64,000 bases of DNA from Gnomoniopsis sp. IMI 355080. Its lineage: Eukaryota; Ascomycota; Sordariomycetes; Diaporthales; Gnomoniaceae. Shown here one piece after another: positions 22,921-34,670 of the stretch. The stretch covers positions 62,001 through 126,000 of the forward strand of contig JAPEVC010000029.1 of NCBI GenBank assembly GCA_027946555.1. Reading direction: 5' to 3'. The stretch's first letter is position 1; every line of letters starts with the position of its first letter. A model generated the notes under the pieces. The model made no database searches. It was not told the origin of the DNA and was given only the letters and a program-made list of their open reading frames with translations. Position numbers and translations under genes: made by a program.

Positions 22921-24876
22921 ATGTCGGACCACGAAAAACCAACCACCGACTACGGGCCCGCTCAGGGTGCCGGTGGTCATGCCCTGCTTACCGACGAGGC
23001 GCCGCATCACGGCATGTCGGTCTCGCAGTACCTGGCCACCCGGTTCACCAGCTTAAAGCCTCCTTTGACCAAGCTCACGAACCCTTTGAAGCTCATGAGG
23101 ATGTTGAATGCTCATCACTGGGCCTTTTTCGGAGTTGCCTTCTTTGCCTGGGTATGTCTCTAAACTCTGTTTAAGTCAAGTGGCAATACTGGGTTCACTG
23201 AGATCAAGACGAGACTGTCTTAGTTGCTGACTGTAAAACCTTACAGACCTGGGATGCTTTCGATTTCTTCACTGTTTCTCTCACCGCTAGCGATTTGGCC
23301 GAGACCTTCGACAAATCCGTTGCCGATATAACCTGGGGTATTACTTTGGTGCTTATGTTCAGGTCTGTTGGGAGTATTCTTTTCGGAATTGCAGCCGATA
23401 GATATGGAAGAAAATGGCCCTTTATCGCCAATAATGTCTTGTTCATGGTGCTCGAACTGGTAAGTTGAAATGCTTTTATATGTACCTTTTGCCAAGATCG
23501 TCCGAATGCTTGTCAACTGCATGGTTTGTGGGCCACTGTCGACCTAGAAAGCTTGTTCTTCCGGCCAAGAAAGGCCGGCTCCTTGGCGCTTCTCGAACGC
23601 CTCGAAGTGGCAAGCAATATGCTAATAATCAAACTAGGGCACTGGCTTCACCCAAAACTATTCATCATTCCTGGCCTGCCGCGCCCTGTTCGGCATCGCG
23701 ATGGGTGGTCTGTACGGAAACGCGGCCGCCACTGCTCTCGAAGACCTCCCCGAAGAGACCCGTGGTCTTATGAGTGGTATCCTTCAGCAGGGCTACGCTT
23801 TTGGATACCTCCTTGCCACGGCATTTGCTCGTGGACTGGTCAATACCACCTCCCACGGCTGGCGACCCTTGTTCTGGTTCGGCGCTTGTCCGCCCATCTT
23901 GATCATTCTTTACCGTCTGATGCTTCCGGAGACCAATGTCCACCAACAGCGTGAGTCTGTCAGACGGACCGCGATGGAGCAGGGAACAAGCTTGTCGAAG
24001 ACCTTCTTGCTTGAGGGCAAGGTTGCCCTGAAAAGACATTGGCTGTTGCTTACATATCTGGTCTTGCTCATGGCGGGATTCAACTTTATGAGCCACGGAA
24101 GTCAGGAGTGAGTTACTCATTTATTCATCTTCTTTGTTGCTTGAGGCTGAGCTAACATGAAAAACATCAGCCTCTACCCGACAATGTTGACCAACCAATT
24201 TGGATTCAATGCCAACGCCGTCACTGTGACTCAAGTCGTCGCAAATCTAGGCGCAATGACAGGCGGAACTGTCGTCGGCTACCTCTCCCAATCTTTTGGT
24301 CGGCGTCTCAGTATCATCTGCATCTGTGTCGTGGGCGGCGCCCTGCTGTACCCGTACACTTTCGTCACCAACGAGCGAGTCATCGCAGCCGCGTTTTTCG
24401 AACAGTTTTGCGTCCAGGGCGCATGGGGCGTGATCCCCATCCATCTCATGGAGCTATCTCCGGGTGCCTTCCGGACCTTTGTGGTTGGCACGTCATATCA
24501 GCTGGGGAACTTGGTTAGCTCAGCGAGTTCGACAATCGAGGCGACGGCAGGCGAGAAATTCCCTCTCTCGCCGCTCGTCAACGCGGAAACGGGGAAATCG
24601 ACGCCACGCTACAATTACGGCAAGGTCATTTGTATTTTCATGGGTTGTGTTTATGCCTACGTGATCCTGCTGACCTTTTTGGGACCCGAGCATCTCAAGC
24701 GCAAGTTTGAGGTCGAGCACGATGCCGATGTGCGTGAGATTGCCAACGAGGAGACCATTGAGCATGCGATCCATCGCCGGGAGCGGATGGGTATGGGACT
24801 CAGCGAGGAAGATTTGGAAGACGCGGCTGAGGTCCGGCGCCTAGGCCAAACGGGAGGAAGCAAGGCGGCTCAGTGA
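22921..24876 (+). CDS. Jen-family carboxylate/H+ symporter (MFS)
   Basis: Four exons: 22921-23151, 23247-23459, 23638-24107 and 24171-24876, all GT-AG, giving 539 aa. The start is the ATG after an A-run (MSDHEKPTTD). Twelve hydrophobic segments follow a hydrophilic N-terminus of about 70 aa. The family-defining motif NXX[S/T]HX[S/T]QDXXXT is complete at residues 297-309 (NFMSHGSQDLYPT) and is split across the last intron at the Asp codon. Other MFS loops are ADRYGRKWP and SQSFGRRLS. Jen proteins import lactate, pyruvate, acetate or dicarboxylates with protons at the plasma membrane; the exact substrate cannot be read here. The 178-bp second intron (23460-23637) is long but in phase. The hydrophilic C-terminus (ANEETIEHAIHRRER) is a possible site of regulated turnover, by analogy with yeast Jen1. 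Confidence 0.95.
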
Positions 24877-25351
24877 TCATTCTGTATGAGCCCGGGGTTT
24901 TAGTGCTTCTAAGTAAATTGATCGTCTGGAGAATTAACGGTAATGCTCGAATGGTCATGAATTATTTGTCGTTGAACCTTACCATAATCAACATCGGTTG
25001 ACAACATTTGATTTTCCTTGCTCTACTCGTAAGGCGCTTGTCAAAAACCATTAGGCATATTGCGGTTTGAACTACCTTCTACATTTGTATTGCAGAAATG
25101 TCTTTGTATACCGCAAAAAGGCCACCCTGCACTTAACACATGCCAAGAGCTAAAATAGCCGCGCACCAGGCGCATTCAGTTTGGACTTTTTCACAAGTGC
25201 CAACTGTTTCTGGGAAAGGCTAGATTTTAATTAGCGAGCTTGTAATCTTTTTTTATTTCTCTATTTTTTTTCTTCATTTCTTTTGCAATACTGCTGGGCC
25301 TACTTACGCCCAAAGACTTTACAGAGTACCCAGATATCCTCAAGTTGAACA
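24877..25351. other. Short convergent intergenic region
   Basis: Lies between the 3' ends of the Jen permease and hydroxyacyl-CoA dehydrogenase genes. It is AT-rich with T-runs near 25249-25283. No gene seen. Confidence 0.65.
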
Positions 25352-26313
25352 TCACACCGCGCGGTGTTCGGTGGGCGGAAATAAACCTCCGTTATTCGAC
25401 TTGCTGCCAAGTTTTCCCTGCTCGACGAATTCTCTCCGTAACCATTCCACAGTGTGCGTTGGGAGCCCACGCTCTGTGACGTAGTGCTCCTCGATATTTG
25501 CAACGGTATCTAACCCGACTCCATCCATCATATTGCAAGGTCCCATCTCGATAGGGATTCTGAACATTGTTGTGAACATGCTGTCGATCTCTTGTGGCGT
25601 TGAGACACCCTCTTCCAGAGTCAATAGTACTTCTCTCTTCAAGGCGGCCCAGATCCTGTTGTAAATGAACCCCGTCGATTCTCTCCGGGCCACGTATGGC
25701 TTTGTGCCCGCCTCCCGCTGCCGGTCGACCATGAAATCAATGATAACTGGATCCGTGAACCCATCCGTCATGAGCTCCACGAGCATATTTCGTGGTGGCA
25801 TATAGTAATGCGTGTTCAGGATGCGGGCCTTGGTGTCATCGTTTTCCACTTTCTGAAGCATCTCGGAGCTTTTATATGAGCTCGAGTTGCTCGCCAGTAT
25901 CGCATCTGCGGGCGCCACTTTTTCGAGTTCCGCAAATGTCTCAATCTTGATGTTTAACTTCTCTGGAACACACTCTACCACCAGCCACGCGTTTTGGACA
26001 GCTTCTCGGAGCTCGGCATGTGTTGTAAGTTGACCCATTTTGGCATCCTCGTCGTTGGCGGCAGGGTAGTTCTGTACGTTCTCCTTCACATACACATCGC
26101 ATGCTTCTCTTTGCGATATGTCCGGGTCACGCACTTGCACTTTGTAGCCTGCTGCGATCCAACATGTTGCTTTACACGGGTGTCAGACCTCAGAATCAAG
26201 AACAGATTGGGGTGTCAAACAGATCTCGTACCTATTCGCCGGCCAAGGACTCCTCCTCCAAGAATGGCTACCGGTCGGTTCCGGTAGTCTTCAGGTACTT
26301 TCCAGGGTGCCAT
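25352..26313 (-). CDS. 3-hydroxyacyl-CoA dehydrogenase family protein
   Basis: Two exons, 26313-26232 and 26169-25352, with a 62-bp intron, give 299 aa. The first exon carries the nucleotide-binding loop (AILGGGVLGRRI, Gly19-Gly24), and splicing continues it as ATCWIAAGYKVQVRDPD, a classic Rossmann start. Further family signatures are VVECVPEKLNIKIETFAELE, ASNSSSYKSS, NTHYYMPPRNMLVELM and ESTGFIYNRIWAALKREVL. The protein has the short 3HCDH_N plus 3HCDH layout, as in bacterial 3-hydroxybutyryl-CoA dehydrogenase and L-gulonate dehydrogenase (lambda-crystallin), so the substrate may be a hydroxyacyl-CoA or a free hydroxy acid. No PTS1 signal (ends HRAV) and no mitochondrial leader are visible. 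It sits tail-to-tail with the Jen permease. Confidence 0.92.
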
Positions 26314-27762
26314 ACTTGAGTGCAAAAGAAGGGTCAAAATAAGAAGAACAGAAGGATCGAAGTGATGAGCCCATTTCTGAGATCTAGTGAAGGTGGGCAG
26401 ACCTTCTTTTATATCTGTCAACATATGTGGGTAATAGGGCAACGCCTCACCGAACGGGCCGAATGTCGTGCCATTCGAGGTTTGAAGCCATTACCGTATT
26501 TCAAATACGTGGGACCCATCATTCGCGGACCGCGGTGTGATGCCAGACTTTAAGATCCACTAAAAGAATCTAGCAATGTTGCCATCGTCCGCAATGAATG
26601 CCTTTCACTCGTATCAATGCTGTATTCCAGTCATGCCTGAATGTACATAGTATATCGATGCCCAGTTGCTCGGTCATGCGCTTTTCATATGGAGTCGAGG
26701 CCAGAAGCGCGATTCGGCTCAAAGTTAGCAGCGAAAGTGGGTCAAGCGAGGTGCCTCGGCTGCTCAGCCTGCGGATGAGTTCAATGCAGAAGATAGACTC
26801 AGCATATCCCAGTGCTCACGGGACGAGGAAAGGGCTGAGTTTTTTCCAGCTGGACATCAGATCTATTTAGTAAAGTTATACCCTTGGTGAGCGGAGCCGA
26901 CGTAATATGATTGGTGTACTTTTCTAGTGAAAGGGGGTCACGTCAAGGTTCTGACTACCGTTCGATACCTGCCGGAATAGCATTTGATATAAGCCAATCC
27001 TGCTCTTCTATGGTGAGCTTCTTCGTATAGAGCGAGACCTTGGGCTTTGGGATTCTTTTAAAGGCTTTGACTTTCACTTTCTCGCGGGTATTACAACTCC
27101 GTAGCATCCGTGCCTACCTGCCCGGTACCCATTAGATAGGATGTTAGCTCTATTATGCATGTTAGAGGCAGCGAATTTTGAGTGCTGTGTCTCGCAGGTA
27201 TGTTGATCACCGAATTACGTGGGCACGCACTGTATATTGATTCTGACTTTCGATGGGCGCACTGAGGATCCGTTTCTGCAGTGTCCCATTTGACTTGAGG
27301 GCAATGTGGGTCAAGCAAAATAAGCTTTTGCCAAGCCGGATCTGAGCTGCCAGATCTGCGTCAGATCAACCAGGGAAGCGGACCCCTGGAAGTGACGTCT
27401 CTCAACAGGAGGAACAGAAGCGGTTGGTAGGCTGGGAGGCTGCCTCAGTCAGGTATGCTCTCTTTTGCGAGCCGGGATTTCAGGAGGTGCGGGGAACAGT
27501 TACGAGGGACCACGACGTATGAATGGACGAGTTCAGCCGCCATGAGCAGGGCATGCCGCATAGCGTGAATGCTGGATCCATCTGCTCTGTTCCCTGATAG
27601 TGGATCCGTCTACTACAAAATCCGAGTCCGCCCCTCCAATTTCACAGTGGAAAGATTAGAGCATTTGGCCCCCTCAACCTACCTAGGCAAGCTGTGGAAG
27701 CGGTCACGGCAGCACTCGATTTCAGGCTATACTTCATCAATTGACCCACAACAACGACCATC
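26314..27762. other. Intergenic between divergent genes
   Basis: 1.4 kb of shared upstream region for the dehydrogenase (leftward) and the decarboxylase (rightward). A minus-strand open stretch of about 95 codons near 26580-26870 looks protein-like but lacks a start and known domain, so it is not called. A near-palindrome (CTACCTAGGCA) lies near 27678. Confidence 0.5.
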
Positions 27763-29095
27763 ATGACCGACACATCTGAGCATGCGGCGAGCGTCCGCTT
27801 CTCCCATCTTGAGAATGGACTCAATGCCGTCACCGATCACGCGAGCAAGTCCCACGCCCAAGGGCCTGAGACGCATTTGCATGCCCCAGCACCTGAGCAA
27901 CATTCACACTCGTGGATGAAACGGCTTTTCCCATACAGCAATCTCGAGGAAATGGAGAGTGCGTTCCACATGGGAAATTATGTCATCGATCGCAAAACGG
28001 GCGAAAAGACCTTTGAGGCCATGAGTATGTACGTCCGCATTGGCATGCATCTTCTCTACTACGGCAGCGAGCAAGAGCGCCTATTGGAGTGGAGCAAGAC
28101 GAAGCAGCTGCTCAAGGAACAGAGTGAGAAGATGGGCAGAGAATACGACGATCCCAAGAGCGTTGATCACATCCTACCCTTCATCGAAGTAAGTCGTTCT
28201 TTGGAGTACCCACCCACCTGCTAGAATAGGTAGGCTCAAGTCTGTTTGCAATGGCTTCGGGGTTTGACATGTTTGACAGAGTTTCAATCTTCAAGATTCT
28301 CTCAGTCAGCTGAAAGAGCCTGATCCGGCAAAGTACAAGAATTTCAATGAGTTCTTCGGCCGTGAGCTCAGGCCTGATGCGCGACCCATTGATGAGCCGG
28401 ACAATGACAAGGTCGTGAGCTGTGTCGCAGACTGTAGAGTCACGACGTATCCCACTATTGATCTGGCGACCAAATATTGGATAAAGGGTTACGGTTTCAC
28501 TCTCGAGAAACTCCTCGGAAGTGCGGATCTCGCGAACCAATTTGATGGTGGCTCGATAGCCATCCAACGTCTGGCACCACAAGATTATCACAGATGGCAT
28601 TCGCCTAGTGACGGGTCCGTACTGGCCATCAATGAAATTCCAGGTGCTCTGTGTAAGTGTTTGCGTGTTTCTCTCCACTGCAACTGATTTGATCACTTGC
28701 ACATTGCAACGCTTCAATTCGCACGAGATTCTAATACGGGTGGCGCAGATACTGTGAACCCACAAGCTATCAATGAGGAGGGAACCATGGACGTCTTCTG
28801 TGAGAACAAGAGGTCAGTCATGATCTTGAAGCGATCCTCCACCGGCAGCCCCGTTGCAATCATTGCAGTGGGCGCAATGCTCGTTGGCTCGATCAAGTAC
28901 AACGCGGGCGTCCAGGTTGGAGCTACGGTCAACAGAGGCCAGACGCTGGGTGCGTTCTACTATGGAGGCAGCACAGTGATCACGGTCTTCCCAAAGGGCG
29001 AAGTTACCCTTGACGAGGACTTGGTTCGCAATTCTACCGAGCAAAAATGTGAGACCTTGATGAAGGTTGGATGGCGGATCGGGGCAAGTCAGTAG
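27763..29095 (+). CDS. Phosphatidylserine-decarboxylase-family enzyme, soluble type
   Basis: Three exons, 27763-28188, 28280-28652 and 28749-29095, give 381 aa. The pyruvoyl-enzyme signatures are in order: FNEFFGRELRPDARPID, VVSCVADCRV (Asp of the maturation triad), LAPQDYHRWHSPSDGSV (His) and the self-cleavage site YYGGSTVITVF. Cleavage before S341 would make the pyruvoyl group. The usual SPADS/G sequence is altered to SCVADC, though the Asp is kept. There is no mitochondrial leader, transmembrane helix or C2 domain; instead the first 50 residues are His-rich and hydrophilic. Cellular phosphatidylserine decarboxylases of fungi normally carry such targeting elements, so this may be a divergent paralogue. 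PSD-like enzymes such as PsiD decarboxylate amino acids rather than lipids, so the substrate should be left open. Confidence 0.9.
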
Positions 29096-30011
29096 ATTTT
29101 GACCAAAGATGGACCGGTGCCTTTATAAAAGGACAATTATTCGGGGAACCAATCGTCATAGAGCAATCTGGAGAGAAAAATAGTTCACGTTTGCCTAGTT
29201 ACCAGGCAGTAGTATCAATTTAAGCAGAGTCTTGTTGTCTAAGTCTTATCCCTCAACTTTGGGTTCTGATTGCCTTGTATTGTCGCCTAGACAGATCCCA
29301 CCAACCAGCCGTACAGTATTCACGAATTTGTGGAGGTACTCCATTTGACTTGCATACTACGCCTGTGGACGGACAGGAAAGGCATTGAACAAAATATGCA
29401 TCTAAAGCATCCTCTTCGACAAAACTAACGTCTCAAAAATTCTTATTCATTACCTAGGTAGGCTTCAGTTTCCATCTGCAATGAGAGAGAACCGTCAAAT
29501 TTCGTAAAATCACTACCGTGAAATTACGTTAGAAATTCAAATCAATAGGGTGATTATTGCTATGTAATATGTGATGAGTTGCAATCATATCCGGGAACGT
29601 GGTACTTGGTTGTCCAGACTTCGGCATCGCGACCAATGAATTAATATGGTGATTGATTCTCGTCGTATGCCCGCTTCACTTTTGAAACTTAACACAAAAG
29701 AAGTAAAATGAATGAGCTCCTTTATAGCCAGGTAGAGAATATACAGAGGCAACGCATTCGTGCATGTGCCATTCTCACCAAATGTCTCGGCCGAAAGCGC
29801 CTAGCCCGGATCCGAGTGAGTTTTGGGGGAGAGGGGGCGTGAGAAGCCGAGGTAGCCACACCCGCGGCTCAAAGCTAAACGCGACCTTTGGGAGTATTAT
29901 ATATCACGATCCATTTCGACATGGCAGGTCAGCTTCAGTGACCTGTCCCAAAGCGTATTAGAAAGGTAGACAACAAACCTCGAAACAAAACGCCCCAGTG
30001 TCGATACTACC
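29096..30011. other. Intergenic between tandem rightward genes
   Basis: AT-rich; contains a perfect TACCTAGGTA copy at 29451-29460. No coding signal. Confidence 0.6.
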
Positions 30012-31492
30012 ATGACGGAGAACACAGTCCCGGTTCCCTTCTCCGAGCCACCGTGGCTCTTGGGACTGCCTTCGCCCATCTACAAACCCACTCACTACAA
30101 ATGGCAACGCACCATCCGGGCTTTTATCAGCGAGCACCTGCACTCTCATGCTATAGAATGGGAGAAAGAAGCCACCGTGCCACCGCACGTCTTCGAGACG
30201 TTCGCCAAGCACAATATGCTCATACCAGCGCTGCCCGCACCCTTACCCGTCGAGTGGCTGCATAGGTTGGGCGTACACGAACTTTTGGGCGGGTTGAAAA
30301 TCGAGGAGTACGACTATTTGCATGCGTCCATCTACTCGGATGAGATGGCTCGCTCGGGCCTGACTGGGCCGAGCGGGAGCTTGACTACAGGCATGGCATT
30401 TGGCGTGCCGCCGATCATCAAGTTTGGAAGTAAAGAATTGCAAGAGAGGTTTCTTCCGGAGTTATTGTTGGGGAAGAAGAGGTCCTGCATAGCGATTACG
30501 GAGCCCGATGCGGGCAGTGATGTCGCTGGCATCACGACGACGGCGACGAAGTCGCCGGATGGAAAGTATTGGATCGTCAACGGCACCAAGAAGTGGATTA
30601 CAAACGGCTTCTGGACAGATTATGCTTCAATGGCCGTGAGAACTGGAGGAGAAGGCAGTGGCGCTAAAGGGTTGAGTATGTTGGTAGTTCCGCTGAAGGG
30701 CTATCCGGGCGTGAATATGAGGAGGTTCAAGGTTGGCGGCCAGATCTCCGCAGGGACGACTTATATTGAGCTCGATGATGTCAAAGTGCCCGTGGAAAAT
30801 TTGATTGGCGAAGAAGGCAAGGTGAGCATCTGTCCGATCTACGAGCTCGGGCGGGTTTGAAACTGACCAACGAATTGCAGGGTATGCAATATATCATGAC
30901 CAACTTCAACCACGAAAGGCTCGCCATCGCTGTCGGTACAACCCGCACAGCCCGAGTCGCTCTGTCGTCGGCTTTTGAATATGTGCTCAAGCGTGAGGCC
31001 TTTGGCAAACCCCTCATGGACCAGCCCGTTGTCCGGCACAGACTCGCAAAGGCCGGCGCCTTGCTCGAGTCGCAGTGGGCATGGGTGGAGCAATTTGCCT
31101 ATCAGCTCACTCAGATGAAGAAGGAGGAAAGCGACATTGCGCTCGGCGGCCTCACAGGGCTGTTGAAAGCGAATGCAGGCGTTGTGTTGAAGGAGTGTGC
31201 GGATACAGCCATGCTGCTGTTCGGTGGCAACGGATACACACAGAGTGGACAGGGCGAATTGATCGAGAGTGAGTGTCTCTTTTTTTACCTTTCCCGAGGC
31301 AATTTGTTTTATTAAAAAGAGAATCTTCTGGCATTCGCGAAACTAATACCGCGATATCTAGTGCTTTGGAGAGAGGTTCCTGGAGCAAGAATTCCGGGTG
31401 GATCAGAGGATGTGTTGTATGATTTAGCAGTGCGCCAGCTGGTGAAGTTGTACAAAGCTCAAACGGCGAGACTCTCAGTGAGCAAGCTGTAG
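30012..31492 (+). CDS. Acyl-CoA dehydrogenase with peroxisomal SKL terminus
   Basis: Three exons, 30012-30821, 30881-31268 and 31362-31492, give 442 aa. The start is ATG in ACCATGACGG (MTENTVPVPF). It has the complete acyl-CoA dehydrogenase layout: an all-helical N-domain, the FAD-binding CIAITEPDAGSDVAG and KKWITNG segments, ELDDVKVPVENLIGEEGKG, the KREAFGKPL helix and the C-terminal LLFGGNGYTQSG. The enzyme introduces the alpha-beta double bond in acyl-CoAs using FAD. The protein ends SVSKL, a canonical PTS1, so a peroxisomal location is likely. Filamentous fungi can use acyl-CoA dehydrogenases for peroxisomal beta-oxidation. The last intron (31269-31361) joins GELIE to MLWREVPGARIPGG in phase. 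Chain-length preference cannot be read from the sequence. Confidence 0.95.
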
Positions 31493-32395
31493 TATCAAGA
31501 CCACACCTTGTTCCGGGCGCAGATCGCGTTGCAGATTATGAGTTCCAGTGATGGAAGAGTACCCAAAGTAGCCAGAGCTCAAAAAGAAGGCGCACGAACG
31601 AGACGTTGAAAAGATTCATGAGAGTCTACTCCGGTCCCCGGTGGCGTACAATAGTCTCAACTGAACAATAGTACATCTGGAACGGATCACATATTTCAAG
31701 GCCTTTTGGAACATCCTGTCGTTCAGGCTGTACAAACGATCCTGTCGCGCAGGCTGTATAAGATGAGTGAGGAGAAGCACGAAATCTGGCTAGACAGCCT
31801 CCTCGGTGGGAACCCTAGAGCCGAAAGTCGACCGAAGGCTCCTCAAATCAGCAGGAAGCACGACCAGCCCAACGTTCCGTGCCTGACATGTCCTTCACAG
31901 GATTTTTATCTTGATATCTACACCGCCCATGAAGTTTGCCCCCGGCTGTTGTGGTGCGGAACGATGGTAGCGACGGACTCTCGTTCCGACTACGATGCCG
32001 TGAAGCCGCGAAGCGGACCATTATGTGCCGTTACACTGAACGCAGCAAGCAGCACACAGGTTGCCAAGTTTCGCAAGAGACTTTATGCCAGAGAAGGATC
32101 AAAGCGATGCTCTTCTTTCTTTTTTTTCTTGTTTGGGTTTGAAATTGTGGAGATAAAATTTCAGCAAGCTGGGGACTGGCAACGGCTTGGTCATTCGCAC
32201 AAATGCCACCCCTAGGTTCCATATCTTCATGGTCAGTTTGCCCGGATTTTACTTGATCTTTCCTTATGAGCCAATGATAGCTTACTTTATTGAGTATATC
32301 CCGTATCCAGAAAACCGCATTACTCCCTTGTAAATTCTTGTCCCAGCCATACACGGTTTGTATCGTGACAGATTACAATACTGCTTCCTCGTGCT
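31493..32395. other. Intergenic, no gene called
   Basis: A plus-strand frame of 169 codons near 31706-32215 has no domain and runs through a T-rich low-complexity stretch; I treat it as chance. Confidence 0.5.
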
Positions 32396-32674
32396 TCACT
32401 TCCTGGCGGCTTGACGCGGGAGTTGTACAGCGTTCTCCGCAAGAGGCCCTTGGAGTTGAGAATTTGGAAGGTAAGGATTCTTCTCCGGGTCGGAATTGTT
32501 CGTTGTGACGGGCGTATTCCCGTTTTTGTTGCCACCTTTTCGGCGCATCACTGAGATGCACTTCAAGGTCAGCATGATGGGAATCCAGCTAAAGGCCAAA
32601 ACGATCACGCCAGCAATAGCATAGCGGTCTGCAACAGAACCACCATCGCCGTCCTTGACGTGGAAGAAAGTCAT
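32396..32674 (-). CDS. Possible small single-pass membrane protein (92 aa)
   Basis: One open frame from ATG (32672-32674) to TGA. The first residues MTFFHVKDGDGGSVADRY are followed by one strong hydrophobic helix (AIAGVIVLAFSWIPIMLTL), a basic stop-transfer segment (MRRKGGNK) and a polar Asn/Gln-rich tail. That is the usual layout of a short membrane-anchored protein. I recognise no family. There is no intron or cognate motif to confirm it, so the call rests on the clean helix and composition alone. Confidence 0.45.
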   Translation of the reverse strand: MTFFHVKDGDGGSVADRYAIAGVIVLAFSWIPIMLTLKCISVMRRKGGNKNGNTPVTTNNSDPEKNPYLPNSQLQGPLAENAVQLPRQAARK

Positions 32675-34260
32675 GATTGAGTCGGTTGTTTTGATTGTAA
32701 TTTTCTGATGAATAATGAGTGCTTTGGTCGAGATAACGGAGATGTTGAGGAGGGAGCAAGATTTGAGGGCGACCCAAGGGCCAAGACCACGTTGACAGTT
32801 GATCTACTTAAGCAGTGTCCAGTAGTGGAAGCTGAATCAAAGTATGTGCGAGCTAAAGGCTGTTAGATTGTTATTTCACGTGAAGGTTTCTCAATCTCAA
32901 CAAAACAGGCCTCGTGCGCTAAAAAAAAGCCGCGCACCAGCGGGCGTGCCGGTGCCTGCTTGCGCACATTCTATGAGCCCTGAGGGCAACATCACCCAAC
33001 TGAACACCTAGAGATACTTGCGAGCAGGCAGCTGGCAACTTGCAAGACTCGATGTATTTGCTTCCATTTGACACGGTGGGAGCGGTCGGAAGAAGTGAAT
33101 CGTGGGCAGCAATGAGAGGTCGTAAAGGCGGCGGCTAAAGTGAACCCAGTTGGATTTCACATGCCTGTCACTGTCAGTTCGAGACCGGCAAGCCACTACT
33201 ACCACTGGCGCAGCATTTGACACCTTGACCAATTTATTTCTTCAGATCTTAGCATCTTGGCGCACGAGTTTGCAATATATATCTGTGTGTCTTGCATCAG
33301 CGGGAGCACCCGAGATGTATAGTAATATCGCGATCTGCTTCTTGGGTGGGATTCAAAGATTCAGCTGCGGTCAAAATGTTTGATGCAAGTCAAGCAAGAA
33401 ACATTTGCCAGCAAAGTCGAACATGGCTGTCTGAAGGTATACGCACATGGCTTAATACCACATACCTACGTAGGTCAAAGATCAGCACACACTGTTTTTT
33501 CTTCTTCTTAAACGACCTTCAGTGAGATTGGTCAGTGGGCAGCGTGGGGAAAAGCCCATGTCGATGCTGTCTCTGCGCCGGACTGGAATTGGGCAATTCT
33601 CCAACCTACTGCTTCCACTCCTGAATCCTCTTGCTCGAACCCCTCCCCTTGATTGTATTTGCCTCTAGGTCGAGAATGGCAGTTCGGAGTGTTGTGAAAC
33701 CTGGTAAAGAGAACTGTAATTTCTTGAGGATGTGTTCAGATTCGTATGCTTCTCATCCTAGGGCTGCAGTCTGCCACTTCCATCCCCGCGCCACCTTCGG
33801 CAAGCAGCCCTCCGCGCTTCTCCTTCTGGCCGTGATGAGGAAACCCCTCCAATCGCACGCGACGGCCAGCCTCCCCAGCCGCACATGGCCACGATTCCTC
33901 ACCTATCGTCAGTCGGACGTGGGCACATGATACCTCATATCCTACTTCGGCACATATCCGGCTAGCCCTTGGGGTTACGTCGTGCGGCTCCCCGCTACGG
34001 ACCTACGCTTGGTCTTCAGGGGCTGGCCGGGCCAAACATGCAGCTCGTCCTAGAGCAAATGCAACGCCGCATATTCTGGCTTGGCCTTCTCGTGAAGGAA
34101 CGCTGCCTATAGGGCATCTACGAGACTACGACATGCCCGTTCAAGGGGATCTTCTTCTCTTCCCGTACCTGTGTACATGGAATTGTATGACCTCCACGTC
34201 CTCTAGCAGGTCAACAGTAACTAACTTACTTGGACATAAACTTCGCACCTAAGACATGGT

Positions 34261-34270
34261 CCAATCCAAT
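34261..34270. promoter_or_regulatory. Tandem CCAAT boxes upstream of GH7 gene
   Basis: CCAATCCAAT gives two direct CCAAT pentamers about 530 bp before the cellulase ATG, followed within 2 bp by CTGGGG. CCAAT (HAP complex) and SYGGRG (CreA) sites are known regulators of fungal cellulase genes. Function here is inferred. Confidence 0.35.
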
Positions 34271-34660
34271 GCTGGGGCGTGAGAACAGCAACTATGCTAC
34301 CGGTCGTCAACGGCCGAAGTTTTTCCACCTCACCAAGTAGTATCGTTCTAAGTAGATCACCACGCGGAACTTGCGTTCCTCCTCACTAGGTGCTCTAAGC
34401 TTGGAGGTTTGTGCGGCCCGGCAGCCGCCTGCCTCAAGCTGAGGTCTCGTTGCCTTCTTTACAGTTGTGACCATGCTCCGGAAGGATGGAGATGATTGCT
34501 GGTTATGACGCCCCTCGCATCTCGCTTCGCTGGGCCGTCTTGCCACAGCCTGAGGACCAGTGGATCATTTATTGCTTGTGTTCCGGGATGCCCCTCCGTC
34601 ATCATTCCTGAATGGTACCCATCTCAAGGACATTTGTTACTTGGACAGTCCTGTCAATGA

Positions 34661-34670
34661 ATATATATAA
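34661..34670 (+). promoter_or_regulatory. TATA box of GH7 cellulase gene
   Basis: ATATATATAA lies 126 bp before the ATG at 34796, a normal spacing for a strongly expressed fungal secreted-enzyme gene with a leader of roughly 100 nt. Confidence 0.6.

Noticed and set aside
28181..28765. Minus-strand frame of 194 codons
   Set aside because: Antisense to the PSD-like gene and its introns; no domain, and the plus-strand gene explains the region.
31706..32215. Plus-strand frame of 169 codons
   Set aside because: No domain, passes through a T-rich stretch coding for a phenylalanine run, and no splice or start support.
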